Shown here one piece after another: positions 51,831 to 60,677 of a stretch of DNA of 64,000 nt. The stretch lies in assembly GCF_025449215.1 (NCBI RefSeq), contig NZ_CP104900.1, positions 558,001-622,000 of the forward strand, read 5' to 3'. This DNA comes from Shewanella seohaensis. Lineage in GTDB: Bacteria > Pseudomonadota > Gammaproteobacteria > Enterobacterales > Shewanellaceae. The notes under the pieces are model-generated. The model saw nothing but the letters and a program-made list of their open reading frames with translations, did no database searches and was not told the DNA's origin. Position numbers and translations under genes: made by a program. Positions within the stretch are counted from its first letter, which is position 1. Every line of letters begins with the position of its first letter.

Positions 51831-52651
51831 TCGCTATAGGTTGCCTTGAACAGTTGCTCGCCTTCAACTTTGAAGTTGTTGATCATGGCTTGACCTTCTT
51901 TGCTGATCAGCCAGTCACTGAAGGCTTTAGCGCCTTTGTGGTTCAGATCTGGGTATTTAGCTGGGTTGATCAGAATCACTTGGTATGGGTTCGCCAGCGT
52001 TTTACCGCCATCGAAATCGACACCTAAGTCCAACTTAGTTTTGTACGCCACGAAAGTACCACGGTCAGACAGAGTGTAACCTTGTAATTCGTTTGCCATC
52101 AGCAGGGTTTTACCCATGCCTTGACCTACTGAAGTGTAACCTTTGAAGTCAGGAGTTACGCCTGCGGCTTTCCATACTTCTAACTCTTTGATGTGGGTGC
52201 CAGAGTTGTCACCACGAGAGACGAAAGGTAAGCCAGATTTGGCGATTTTTGCGAAGGCTTCTTCGGCGGTTTTGCTTTCACGTAGTTTTGCTGGGTCGTT
52301 TTTAGGACCTAACACCACGAAATCGTTTTCCATAATGCCACGTGGCTCAACACCAAAACCGTCGGCAACAAATTTTGCTTCAGCACTTGGGGCGTGGGTC
52401 ATCACTAAATCCACATCGCCTTGCTCGCCCAGTTTCAGGGCTTTACCCGTACCCGTTGCGATAACTTGTACTTTGTAGCCTGATTCACTTTCAAACTTAG
52501 GCAGTAATTCTTTTAACAGACCTGAGTTTTCAGTACTGGTGGTGGTGGCTAACTTGATCACTTCAGCCGATTGAGCGGGTAACACTGTGAGCATGCTGGC
52601 TGCAACAACCAGGCCCAGTAATGACTTCATATGGGATTTCACGTTTAGCAT
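51827..52651 (-). CDS. tupA: Periplasmic tungstate-binding protein
   Basis: A 274-residue exported binding protein. ATG 52651 has an excellent ribosome site (AAGGAG, 6 nt), so the 39-codon upstream extension is discarded. The signal peptide (MKSLLGLVVAASMLTVLPAQSA) is followed by the TupA oxyanion motif ATTTSTENSGLL, then VIATGTGKALKLGEQGDVDL and SRGDNSGTH. The TTTS motif distinguishes TupA from ModA. First gene of the tup-mob-moe-moa operon, which would couple tungstate (or molybdate) uptake to cofactor synthesis. It is read divergently from the NtrC-type regulator. Confidence 0.93.
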   Translation of the reverse strand: MLNVKSHMKSLLGLVVAASMLTVLPAQSAEVIKLATTTSTENSGLLKELLPKFESESGYKVQVIATGTGKALKLGEQGDVDLVMTHAPSAEAKFVADGFGVEPRGIMENDFVVLGPKNDPAKLRESKTAEEAFAKIAKSGLPFVSRGDNSGTHIKELEVWKAAGVTPDFKGYTSVGQGMGKTLLMANELQGYTLSDRGTFVAYKTKLDLGVDFDGGKTLANPYQVILINPAKYPDLNHKGAKAFSDWLISKEGQAMINNFKVEGEQLFKATYSE

Positions 52652-52935
52652 GGATACTCCTTGGCGAAAAATAGGGTTCCGACTCAATTGCCTACTGAGT
52701 GGGAGGTTCCGTAAATTGTAATGCGTTCGATTGAAAGCAAATAGGATGCCAAACCAACAATGACGCATTTACGTTCACAGCTTGATCTAAATTGTGACCC
52801 TGATCTCAGGCTCAACAAATAGTTTGCAGACAAATTGTCTCAGCGCATGCTTCTTATGGTTCATAGTGACCTATTTGTCTAGTTTCAATGCTAGAATTGG
52901 TCGCAATTGAGTCAAAATGTCCAGAAGTGAGCACT

Positions 52936-54318
52936 ATGAGCCAGATAGATAATAACCTCAAGCCCCTTCCTTCCGCTGTGTCTGTCCTGATCGTCGATGA
53001 CGAGCCCGGGATGCGTAGCTTTTTGAATAAGGCGCTCTCGAAGAAATTCGCCTTAGTCGAAACGGCGGGCAGTATTGAAGATGCTGAGCAGTTACGTAGT
53101 CGCTGCCACTTCGACCTATTGATTGTCGATATCCGTTTACCGGGGCGCTCGGGCATTGAGTGGCACGAAGCCTTAGATGAACAAGGCCGCCGCTCCGATG
53201 TGATTTTTATGACCGGCTATGCGGATTTAGAAGTCGCGATTAAGGCGCTGCGGGCTGGTGCCTCAGACTTTATTATGAAGCCCTTCCACCTCGAGCAGAT
53301 GATGTCGGCGGTTGACCGTTGTATTGAACGCCGTTTGCTGCGCCGCGAAAACTTAATGCTGCGCCGTGAAGTCTCTATTGGCTATTCCTCCACCATTATC
53401 GGTAGCAGCGAGGCCATGAAGTCGGTCAAGCAAGTGATTGAGCGCGTGGCACCGACCAATGCCGTGGTGTTAATTCAAGGCGAATCGGGTACGGGTAAAG
53501 AGCTTGTCGCGCGCCAATTACACTTACTCAGCGGCCGCCAAGGGCCATTTGTGCCCGTTAACTGCGGCTCTATCGCGCCCGAACTACTGGAGAGTGAACT
53601 CTTTGGCCATACCGCGGGGGCATTTACCGGTGCTAAGGGAAATCGCGAAGGCTTATTCAGTTTTGCCTCCGGCGGCACCATTTTCCTCGATGAAATTGGT
53701 GAGATGCCCCTCAAGATGCAGACGGCACTGCTCAGGGTATTAGAGCAAAAGGCGATTCGCCCCGTCGGCAGTGAGAAGGAAGTGAATATCGATGTCCGGG
53801 TGATTGCGGCCACTAACCGCACACTGGTGGATGAAGTCGAGGCGGGTAACTTCCGTCGTGATCTTTATTATCGATTGAATGTGCTGGATATTTTAATTCC
53901 TCCGCTGCGTGAGCGTCCGGAAGATGTGGTCGAATTGACCCACCACTTTACTCGCCAATTAGCGGCCGAATTGGGTGTGCGCGAAGTCGTGTGGAGCCAT
54001 GAGGATATGGTGAAGCTGCAACAGCACGAGTGGCCAGGCAATATCCGTGAACTGCGCAATATGATTGAACGCTGCATTCTGCTTGGCAAGCCGCCTGCGG
54101 AATACTGGAAGCAGCAGGTCAAGACAGAGTCTTCGGCCTCCCAAGGTTATCCCTTAGATTGGCCGTTGAAAGAAGTGGAAAAACACCATGTGACCAGCGT
54201 GGTGGATCTGCACTCTGGCAATAAATCGGCGGCGGCGAGGGACTTAGGCGTTTCCCGTAAGACCTTAGATCGCAAATATAAAGAGTGGTTTGACGTTAGC
54301 GACGAGCAGGAGTTCTAA
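52936..54318 (+). CDS. Sigma54-dependent NtrC-family response regulator
   Basis: A 460-residue transcription activator started at ATG 52936 (MSQIDNN). The receiver domain (about 20-140) has VLIVDDEPG and the phosphoacceptor in LLIVDIRLPG. The AAA+ domain has Walker A GESGTGKE, the sigma54-contacting loop GAFTGA, and Walker B-type IFLDEIGEM. The C-terminal Fis-type helix-turn-helix is NKSAAARDLGVSRKTLDRKY. It therefore activates RpoN promoters when phosphorylated by the kinase encoded immediately downstream (stop and start adjacent). I found no -24/-12 promoter in the nearby gaps, so its targets lie elsewhere or were missed. Confidence 0.94.
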   Translation: MSQIDNNLKPLPSAVSVLIVDDEPGMRSFLNKALSKKFALVETAGSIEDAEQLRSRCHFDLLIVDIRLPGRSGIEWHEALDEQGRRSDVIFMTGYADLEVAIKALRAGASDFIMKPFHLEQMMSAVDRCIERRLLRRENLMLRREVSIGYSSTIIGSSEAMKSVKQVIERVAPTNAVVLIQGESGTGKELVARQLHLLSGRQGPFVPVNCGSIAPELLESELFGHTAGAFTGAKGNREGLFSFASGGTIFLDEIGEMPLKMQTALLRVLEQKAIRPVGSEKEVNIDVRVIAATNRTLVDEVEAGNFRRDLYYRLNVLDILIPPLRERPEDVVELTHHFTRQLAAELGVREVVWSHEDMVKLQQHEWPGNIRELRNMIERCILLGKPPAEYWKQQVKTESSASQGYPLDWPLKEVEKHHVTSVVDLHSGNKSAAARDLGVSRKTLDRKYKEWFDVSDEQEF

Positions 54319-56454
54319 GTGTCGTTTTTTACTCACTTTTTTGGTGTCAGTTGGCAGCAAATGCAGGCCAAAGTGCGTTATCGCATTCTGATCCTCACCT
54401 TGCTGCCGATTTTGCTCACCTTGGTGAGTTTAGTGTTTATCACGATTTACTGGAATATCAGTTACACAGGCAAGCAACTGTTTATGAAGGTAAAAGCCGA
54501 TCTGGCTGTGGCGGAAAATACCCTGCAACAGGTGCAAGTTCGTCAGGAGAAACAGCTCGAGAGAGTGATGACCTCATGGACTTTTCAAAATGATTTTCGG
54601 CCCATTCTCAGCGGCGAATTGGCCCACAGGGCGAGCATCGATGCCTTTTTAAATGAGCAAAAAAAGCAACTCGATCTGGATTTTCTAAGGCTTGTCAGTG
54701 TGGCCGAGGCCGCGTCAGACCCGGATTTGCGACAAATTTTACCGAAAATGGGTGGTCTTTTACCCTATTCGGGGCTGATGGTGTTATCACCTGAACGTTT
54801 GGCGCGGGTTGATCCGGATTTAGCCCAAAGGGCGGCGATTCCCTTACTAGCGACACTGCGGGCGCAAAGCCCGAATAAACAAGTGGAAGACCGTGGTCTA
54901 CTGAGCCGCAGCTTGCTGCCGATCCCCGATTTTGAGGGCAAAGTGGCTTGGTATCTCGATGGCGGCGTGCTGTTTAATCGGGATACGCGCATCGTCGACC
55001 ATATCCGCGACCTCGTGTACGACAAGGGCACGTTGCCGGAGCGTTCCATCGGTACTGTGACCATTTTCCTTGACAATATTCGTGTCTCAACCAACGTGCC
55101 TTTGCATTTTTTCCCACAATCGAATGAACCCCAAGGGCGGGCGCTCGGCAGTTTAGTGTCGGAGGAAGTGCGCGAAAAAGTGCTGAATCACGGCGAGTTA
55201 TGGGTCGATCGCGCCTTTGTGTTTAACGATTGGTTTATTTCCGCCTATGCGCCCTTAGAAGATATCCGTGGGCAACGTGTTGGCATGATCTATACCGGAT
55301 TCTCAGAGTCGCCCTTTATCCATAACTACCTGCTTAATATCATCGAGTTAGGCACTATTTTGATGCTGGTGCTGCTGATCTCCGGCTTGTTGGTGTACCG
55401 CGGTGCTTACAGCTTGTTGCAACCGATTGAGCGTATTCACCATGTGGTGCAAGCGGTGCAGTCTGGTCGCAATGTACGTATTGGCGCCTTGGGGCTGGAC
55501 AGGGATAACGAATTGTCGAATCTTGCCGAGCAGTTCGACCGTATGCTCGACTTATTGCAGCGGCGCAACGCGCAAATCCAATCCGCGGCCGAACAACTCG
55601 AGATGAAGGTCGAGGAGCGGACTCGTAGCCTGCAGGATAAGACTTTGGAATTGCAGCGCAACGTGGCGTTACTCAATGAGACTCGCCAGCAGTTAGTGAC
55701 CAATGAAAAGTTAACCGCGCTGGGTGAGCTAACCGCAGGGATTGCCCATGAGATCAATAATCCAACGGCGGTGATCCTCGGCAATATGGAGCTGCTGCGT
55801 TATGAGCTTGGAGATAATGCCGAGTCGGTAAAAGAAGAAATCGACCTTGTTATCCAACAGGTTGGCCGCATTAGCACTATTATCCGCAGCCTGCTGCAAT
55901 ACAGCCGTCCTGGTGAGTTTAACGCTCCCTTAGAGATGCATCCTATTACGCCTATCATCGAGGAAATGCTGGTATTAGTGCGGCACTCGATTCAGAAACA
56001 AGAAGTGGTGCTGATCACTGAACTGAACGCCAGCTGCCCAGTGCAGGTTAATCGCCCGCAGTTGCTGCAAGTGCTGATTAACCTTGTGGTTAACGCCGCT
56101 CATGCGATGGACGGTAAGGGCAGGATTTGGGTGCGAACCTATGATTGGCTGCAGCAAGATATGCCGATTGGGGTGAAAATTGAGGTTGAGGACGAAGGTT
56201 CGGGGATTGCGCCTGAGCAGCTAGGGCGGATTTTTGATCCCTTCTACACCACGCGTAAAGACGGCACAGGCCTTGGATTATCCTTAAGTTACGGCATTAT
56301 CAAGCGCATCGGCGGCACCATAGAAGTGAGTTCTGTACTGGGTAAGGGCTCTATCTTCACCATTGGTTTGTACCATGAGGCGAAGGAAGATCAGCAAAAC
56401 AACCCCTACGATGGTTTACATTTTTCCGGCCAAAGCACCGAAATGTCATCTTAG
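54319..56454 (+). CDS. Membrane sensor histidine kinase, partner of the NtrC-type regulator
   Basis: A 711-residue kinase beginning with GTG directly after the regulator's stop. TM helices lie near 22-47 and 337-360 and enclose a periplasmic region of about 290 residues with a Cache-like look. A HAMP segment (about 362-415) and a coiled coil lead to the HisKA domain; the phosphoacceptor is His477 in GIAHEINNPTAV. The ATPase domain has LINLVVNAAHAM (N box), EDEGSGIAPEQ (G1), FDPFYTTR and GTGLGLSLSYG (G2). It matches the DctB/NtrB-like class paired with sigma54 activators. The ligand is unknown. Confidence 0.93.
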   Translation: MSFFTHFFGVSWQQMQAKVRYRILILTLLPILLTLVSLVFITIYWNISYTGKQLFMKVKADLAVAENTLQQVQVRQEKQLERVMTSWTFQNDFRPILSGELAHRASIDAFLNEQKKQLDLDFLRLVSVAEAASDPDLRQILPKMGGLLPYSGLMVLSPERLARVDPDLAQRAAIPLLATLRAQSPNKQVEDRGLLSRSLLPIPDFEGKVAWYLDGGVLFNRDTRIVDHIRDLVYDKGTLPERSIGTVTIFLDNIRVSTNVPLHFFPQSNEPQGRALGSLVSEEVREKVLNHGELWVDRAFVFNDWFISAYAPLEDIRGQRVGMIYTGFSESPFIHNYLLNIIELGTILMLVLLISGLLVYRGAYSLLQPIERIHHVVQAVQSGRNVRIGALGLDRDNELSNLAEQFDRMLDLLQRRNAQIQSAAEQLEMKVEERTRSLQDKTLELQRNVALLNETRQQLVTNEKLTALGELTAGIAHEINNPTAVILGNMELLRYELGDNAESVKEEIDLVIQQVGRISTIIRSLLQYSRPGEFNAPLEMHPITPIIEEMLVLVRHSIQKQEVVLITELNASCPVQVNRPQLLQVLINLVVNAAHAMDGKGRIWVRTYDWLQQDMPIGVKIEVEDEGSGIAPEQLGRIFDPFYTTRKDGTGLGLSLSYGIIKRIGGTIEVSSVLGKGSIFTIGLYHEAKEDQQNNPYDGLHFSGQSTEMSS

Positions 56455-56501
56455 AAGCGACTCTGCACACAACGCTATAGGATTGATTCACTGAATAAAA
56501 A

Positions 56502-56634
56502 GCAAAAAAAGCCGGATGATGAATCCGGCCACAAAAGAGTGTGTGTGAGCAATGTCGTGCTTGCAAACTCAGGAGCACTTTAACAACGTCAGATTACCAG
56601 TCATCCGTGTTAAAGATGAGTTTTGGAACGCAAG
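56502..56634 (-). ncRNA. ryhB: RyhB iron-responsive small RNA
   Basis: On the minus strand the RNA contains AAGCACGACATTGCTCACA (about 56541-56559), the invariant core of RyhB that base-pairs with target mRNAs. It ends with the terminator GCCGGAT / ATCCGGC followed by seven T (56504-56527). A Fur box covers the promoter region just upstream. I place the 5' end near 56632 from a TTGCAA / TATCGT promoter guess, giving about 130 nt. RyhB is an Hfq-dependent RNA that represses iron-using proteins when Fur repression is lifted. It lies between the kinase gene and the GNAT gene and is not covered by any protein gene. Confidence 0.93.
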
Positions 56635-56652
56635 TTAACGATAATCATTCTC
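56634..56652. promoter_or_regulatory. Fur box of ryhB
   Basis: GTTAACGATAATCATTCTC matches the 19-bp Fur consensus GATAATGATAATCATTATC at 16 positions, including the uninterrupted GATAATCATT core. It sits at the inferred RyhB promoter. Confidence 0.88.
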
Positions 56653-56708
56653 AATTAGGTTTGCAAGCTATTTCTCGCAAAAAATGCACATTTTTATGTA
56701 AATCGCCT

Positions 56709-57176
56709 TTAAGCAGTCGCAATCGACTTGCTTAAATGCAGTTTATGGTCGATCAGGCTTTGCGGATCGGCCTTCAGTTCAGTAATCAAGTACTGGTTTC
56801 TAATCAACAGATTGAGCATGGCGGGGAAGCGGTTCATGGTCTTAACCTGGATGAAGTTATAACCTTGGCGGCTTGCCCATGTTTCTTGGTATTCCAATAG
56901 GCTTTGTGCCAGACCTAAACGTCTAAAGTCGGTCGCAACACCGCCTAACCAACTGTAAAACACGGCATCAGCCTGTTCGTATCCCAGCTTAAAGCCTGCA
57001 AATTCACCTTCCACATAGGCTAAGAGAATCAAGCAAGTCTTATCCGAGAGACGTTCTGCCAGTGTTTCGCTGGTCAGCGGGCGGTCGAGTTCAGGGATTT
57101 GCTTGCTCAGTTCGATAAGCTGTGTGGTCAACTCAGGTGTCAGAGCTGTCAGAGCTTTGATTTCAATTGAATACAT
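56709..57176 (-). CDS. GNAT family N-acetyltransferase
   Basis: A 155-residue GCN5-related acetyltransferase. The acetyl-CoA pocket motif A region is WLGGVATDFRRLGLAQSLLEYQE, with the R-x-x-G-x-A/G pattern (RRLGLA), preceded by EFAGFKLGYEQ (motif D). Motif B is GYNFIQVKTMNRFPAM. It has no signal peptide. Substrate unknown. The ryhB Fur box starts 57 bp past its stop, so the two transcripts are read in tandem on the minus strand. Confidence 0.85.
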   Translation of the reverse strand: MYSIEIKALTALTPELTTQLIELSKQIPELDRPLTSETLAERLSDKTCLILLAYVEGEFAGFKLGYEQADAVFYSWLGGVATDFRRLGLAQSLLEYQETWASRQGYNFIQVKTMNRFPAMLNLLIRNQYLITELKADPQSLIDHKLHLSKSIATA

Positions 57177-57275
57177 AATTTTCTCTCACAGAAAATCAGC
57201 CCCAAATGCGCATAAACACAGTGGGGCTGAACTAAAAACTGCTCAAATTATAACAGGTCTGGCCAGTTGAGTTAA

Positions 57276-57935
57276 TCAGGAAAATGATTTTTGTGGACTG
57301 GTTTGCAAGATCTTGTCTTGTAAGACCTTCAGCAGGACGCCGTAGGCGGGCAGGAATAACCCTAAGCTCACGAGTAATTTGAAGCTGTAATCCACGGCCG
57401 CGATTTCGGGCCAGTTGGCCGCCATAAAGCTGTCTGTTGAGGCATAAAAAGCGACACTGAAGAACACTAAGGTGTCGACTAAGTTACCGACAATGGTCGA
57501 TGCCGCAGGCGCGACCCACCAAGAACGGCTTTGGCGTAGGCGAGCGAAGACTGTGATATCCATCAGCTGACCAATCAAATAAGCCGCGAAGCTGGCGAAG
57601 GCAATGCGAAACACAAAAGTGTTCCATTGGCTTAAGGAATCAATCCCTTGGAAGCTGCCTTGATGGAATACCACACCCATGACATAGGAAATCATCAACG
57701 CGGGCACCATGGCCTTGAGAATGATGCTACGGGCAGGTGTTTGTCCAAAGATGCGCACGGTGAGATCGGTCGCCAGATAGACAAAGGGAAAACTAAACGC
57801 GCCCCAAGTGGTGTGAAAACCAAACAATTGAAACGGTAGTTGTACCAAGTAGTTGCTGACGCAAATAATCAGTATGTGAAATCCCACTAATAGCAGGAGT
57901 GCGCGGCGAAGCTGCGCTGGGGTTAACATTAACAT
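57276..57935 (-). CDS. yhhQ: Queuosine precursor transporter YhhQ
   Basis: A 219-residue inner-membrane protein of the COG1738 family (E. coli YhhQ: 221) that imports 7-cyano-7-deazaguanine and preQ1 for queuosine-tRNA synthesis. Six membrane helices are apparent. Family motifs: FPFVYLATDLTVRIFG, LIGQLMDITVFARLR and STIVGNLVDTLVFFSVAF. A preQ1-I-like aptamer overlaps its ribosome site, which supports the substrate assignment. It is a single-gene unit. Confidence 0.95.
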   Translation of the reverse strand: MLMLTPAQLRRALLLLVGFHILIICVSNYLVQLPFQLFGFHTTWGAFSFPFVYLATDLTVRIFGQTPARSIILKAMVPALMISYVMGVVFHQGSFQGIDSLSQWNTFVFRIAFASFAAYLIGQLMDITVFARLRQSRSWWVAPAASTIVGNLVDTLVFFSVAFYASTDSFMAANWPEIAAVDYSFKLLVSLGLFLPAYGVLLKVLQDKILQTSPQKSFS

Positions 57936-57939
57936 ATGT

Positions 57940-57979
57940 GGCCTTTTTAGTTGTGTAGGGCGGGGTGAGGGAACCCGCT
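57940..57979 (-). promoter_or_regulatory. Probable preQ1-I riboswitch in the yhhQ leader
   Basis: On the minus strand, AGCGGGTTCCCTCACCCCGC is followed by CCTACACAACTAAAAAGGCC and, six bases after AAGG, by the yhhQ ATG. GCGGG/CCCGC makes stem P1; GGTTC, CACCC and the A-rich AACTAA tail are the conserved preQ1-I positions. CCT in the loop can pair with AGG of the Shine-Dalgarno as P2, which would block translation when ligand binds. The loop is about three bases shorter than in B. subtilis queC, so the call needs a covariance-model search. Confidence 0.65.
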
Positions 57980-58177
57980 AAATGATCTGTTGTTATTTTA
58001 CCCAATATCAGCGTGCGGAAATCGGGGTCGCCATTATAGTGACCAGGTTCGAAGATGCAAGCTTACTGTTTATATTCCAAGCAATTTAGCCTTGAGTTTC
58101 GAGGAGGAGTGGTAGATAAGGTCACAGCACTGGCAGGGAAATTATCCTACACTGTTAAGAAATGGGAGGAGAACGCG

Positions 58178-58903
58178 ATGCGATCATTTCTTGCGGCCTT
58201 GTGTTTTAGTTTATTGAGTTTGTGTTCCTACGCGACACCGGCTAAGCCCGTAGTGATCCATCTGGTCACTGCTTCGTGGCAGGGTTTCTCCAATCCTGAT
58301 GAGACGGGTTATTACTTCGATATTCTCCGCAAGGCTTTTCCTGCTCCCGATTGGCAACTCGATGTGCAGTTTATGCCCTTTGCCCGCACGCTTTATATGG
58401 TTGAAACCAGCAGAGTGGATATGATCCTCAGTGTTTACAAGGGGGATGTGAAAAACAGCCTACTGAGTGAAAACCCCGTTGAACTCGACTCTATCGATGC
58501 CGCCGTTACCCCGCAAATTGCGGCGACTTGGTCGGGGATGGAGAGCCTATCCCACAAGAAAGTGCAGGCCATGTTGGCCTATCGCTATAACATGCTGACG
58601 ACGACCCCGATGTTTTATGAGGAAGGCAGCGATATCTTAAGCATGCTAAATAGCGTGAATGCGGGGCGAACCGATGCCGTGCTGGATTACAGAAAGAATA
58701 TGGAGACTCTCGTCCCTCAATTGAAGGCGCCGCAGCAGTTTGTGATTATTCCTGGGGTGCTCACCGCCGAAACTTATTTCGCCTTTGCCAATACGGAAAA
58801 AGGGCGGATGCTAAAGCAACATTTTGATATTGAACATAAAAAGCTGATTGATTCCGGTGAGCAAGAACGACTCTACACAGAGACTAAGGCCAATGGCTAT
58901 TGA
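58178..58903 (+). CDS. Periplasmic solute-binding-like protein (SBP family 3 type)
   Basis: A 241-residue exported protein. ATG 58178 has a perfect ribosome site (GGGAGGAG), so the upstream extension is discarded. A signal peptide ends in CSYATPAKP. The body looks like a small extracellular solute-binding protein of family 3: VTASWQGFSNPDETGYYFDILRKAF, MPFARTLYMVETSRVDMIL and NAGRTDAVLDY correspond to the two-lobe substrate cleft. No permease or ATPase is adjacent, so it may be an orphan sensor-like binding protein. The ligand is unknown. It converges on menF with 8 bp between the stops. Confidence 0.78.
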   Translation: MRSFLAALCFSLLSLCSYATPAKPVVIHLVTASWQGFSNPDETGYYFDILRKAFPAPDWQLDVQFMPFARTLYMVETSRVDMILSVYKGDVKNSLLSENPVELDSIDAAVTPQIAATWSGMESLSHKKVQAMLAYRYNMLTTTPMFYEEGSDILSMLNSVNAGRTDAVLDYRKNMETLVPQLKAPQQFVIIPGVLTAETYFAFANTEKGRMLKQHFDIEHKKLIDSGEQERLYTETKANGY

Positions 58904-58911
58904 GTTTGCCG

Positions 58912-60281
58912 TTACAGTTCGATCAAAATTGACATAATCGTCGCCAGCTTATTCTCCAGCTCCTGCCATTCCGCCTCGGGATCCGAACCCGCAATAATCC
59001 CCGCTCCGGCAAACAGATTGATCTTGCCTGGTTCAATCAAGGCGCTACGAATCGCCACCGAAAATTCACTCTCGTACTTATTGAAATAACCACAGGCACC
59101 GGCGTACCAGCCGCGCATGTAGCCTTCGCGTTCGCGAATAAAGCGCATGGCAGACTCGCGGGGAAGGCCACCCACAGCAGGAGTTGGGTGCAGAGCCTGT
59201 AGCAATTGGAAGTCATTCACGCCCTGCTTTAACTCGGCGCGAATGGCGCGGTGGAGATGCTGAATATGGTTTAGCTTAAAAATCGTCGCGGTTTCTTCGG
59301 CGCCCACATGTTGGCTCAAGGGGAGAGCATACTGACGATATGGCGGCGAACCAGCTGGTTTTCTATGCTGTTTTTGTTGTCTTCGAGCAGCGCGTTGGCC
59401 AGTGCCGTGTCTTCTTCTTGGTTTAAGCCACGTACTGTGGTGCCTGCAAGCGCCTCGGTAAACAATTCCTGCTGACGACGGCGAAATAACCGCTCTGGCG
59501 AGCAGGAGATATAAGTGCGCTCAGGGCTAAATTGGAAGCCAAATTGGAAACTATTCGGATTACGCCCCTGCCAGCAGGCTAACACCATCCAAGGATCGAC
59601 CTGTGCATTGACCTCAAGCTCAGTGTGGCGCGACAGCACCACCTTGGGCGTCTCTTGGTTAAACTTGGGCTCAACCACTTGCTCGATTAAGGTCTTCCAG
59701 CGCGGAAAATCGGGAATATCGGTGCGGCTCAACAGCGCAAGTTTATTGGGCGGTGCGAGCGGACGAGCCGGTAGCACGGCTTCTATCGCGGCAATGGCGA
59801 GGTCGATTTCCTCTTCGGGATGCCGATCGGCAAAGTTCAGATTGACCCGCAAACTGAACTGGTTCGCGCTGCGTCTAAATTCGATACGCGGTAGCACAAA
59901 GCGACTATTACCAAACTCTGGCCAGGACTCTATGCTGCGGTCAAACGCCACGCCGCCGTAGTAACGGATCTCGGGATTCGTGGTTAAGGCGCGTTGCTGT
60001 TGGTAAATTTCCGCTAAGGTGTCATCATCGACGCCGGTTTCAAACTTAAAGTCTTTACAGGCACCAATCGCCGCCACTTCTTCAACCTTGTCACGTCCAT
60101 GCCAGTAGATGCGCGGGTATTGGTTTTGGGATGCCAGCCATGAAATCAAAGGGATAGAAACAGTGGTTAAGGATAACTGCACTATCGGCTCCGTCGGTGG
60201 AACCTGCTTCAATTGAATGAGTTTGTCGATGAGAGACTTAAGGTCTTCAGACAGGGCGTGAGCGGGCAAATAAAACTCCAA
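58912..60281 (-). CDS. menF: Isochorismate synthase MenF, frameshifted in this sequence
   Basis: Converts chorismate to isochorismate, the first step of menaquinone synthesis. The first frame (60281 to 59316) has FQFSPERTYISCSPERLF and EALAGTTVRG, then ends at a TGA after IVSMLSP. The rest, SQHVGAEETATIFKLNHIQHL, HPTPAVGGLPRE, GWYAGACGYF and INLFAGAGIIAGSDPEAEW, runs in the next frame to 58912. A missing G in the plus-strand run at 59320-59323 explains it; repair gives 456 residues. The chorismate-binding motifs are all present over the two frames. Other men genes are not adjacent. Confidence 0.92.
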
Positions 60282-60677
60282 AGGTAACGAGATGAAGGTG
60301 GTGGCTGAAGTTCCGGCAGTCAGCGGTAAGTTAATCCATTCTTTTTAAAGCTATTTACACCGAGTGGGTGAGAGCGTGTAAATAAGAATCTTTCGCTCAA
60401 ATTAAAGGCCGAGGCCGTCAGTGTCAAGATGCAACCCACGAGTGTGTGACTTTTGCCATAGTCTCATTTTGCGGCGCTAAAAAACGTGACCAAGATGGGT
60501 CTTTTTGTCGATACCGTTGTCTATGTTGGACATTTTGTCTCTTTGTGATGCGTCGCATTTTCTATTTGTTGTGATTAGTCGATCTGGGTTGGTTTTTGAT
60601 TTTATTTCAGTTGAGACGGAAATTCCTCAGACCACAATAGGGGGCACATCTTAAATTTCCTGTATGACAACAATAAT
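60282..60677. other. Divergent menF / TonB receptor upstream region
   Basis: This 396-bp gap must hold both promoters. The only clear element is an 8-bp inverted repeat ATTTACAC / GTGTAAAT (60353-60360 and 60376-60383) around a 15-nt GA-rich loop, close to the menF start. I see no cobalamin- or TPP-riboswitch core and no good Fur box. The ATG of the receptor has no strong Shine-Dalgarno. Confidence 0.45.
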
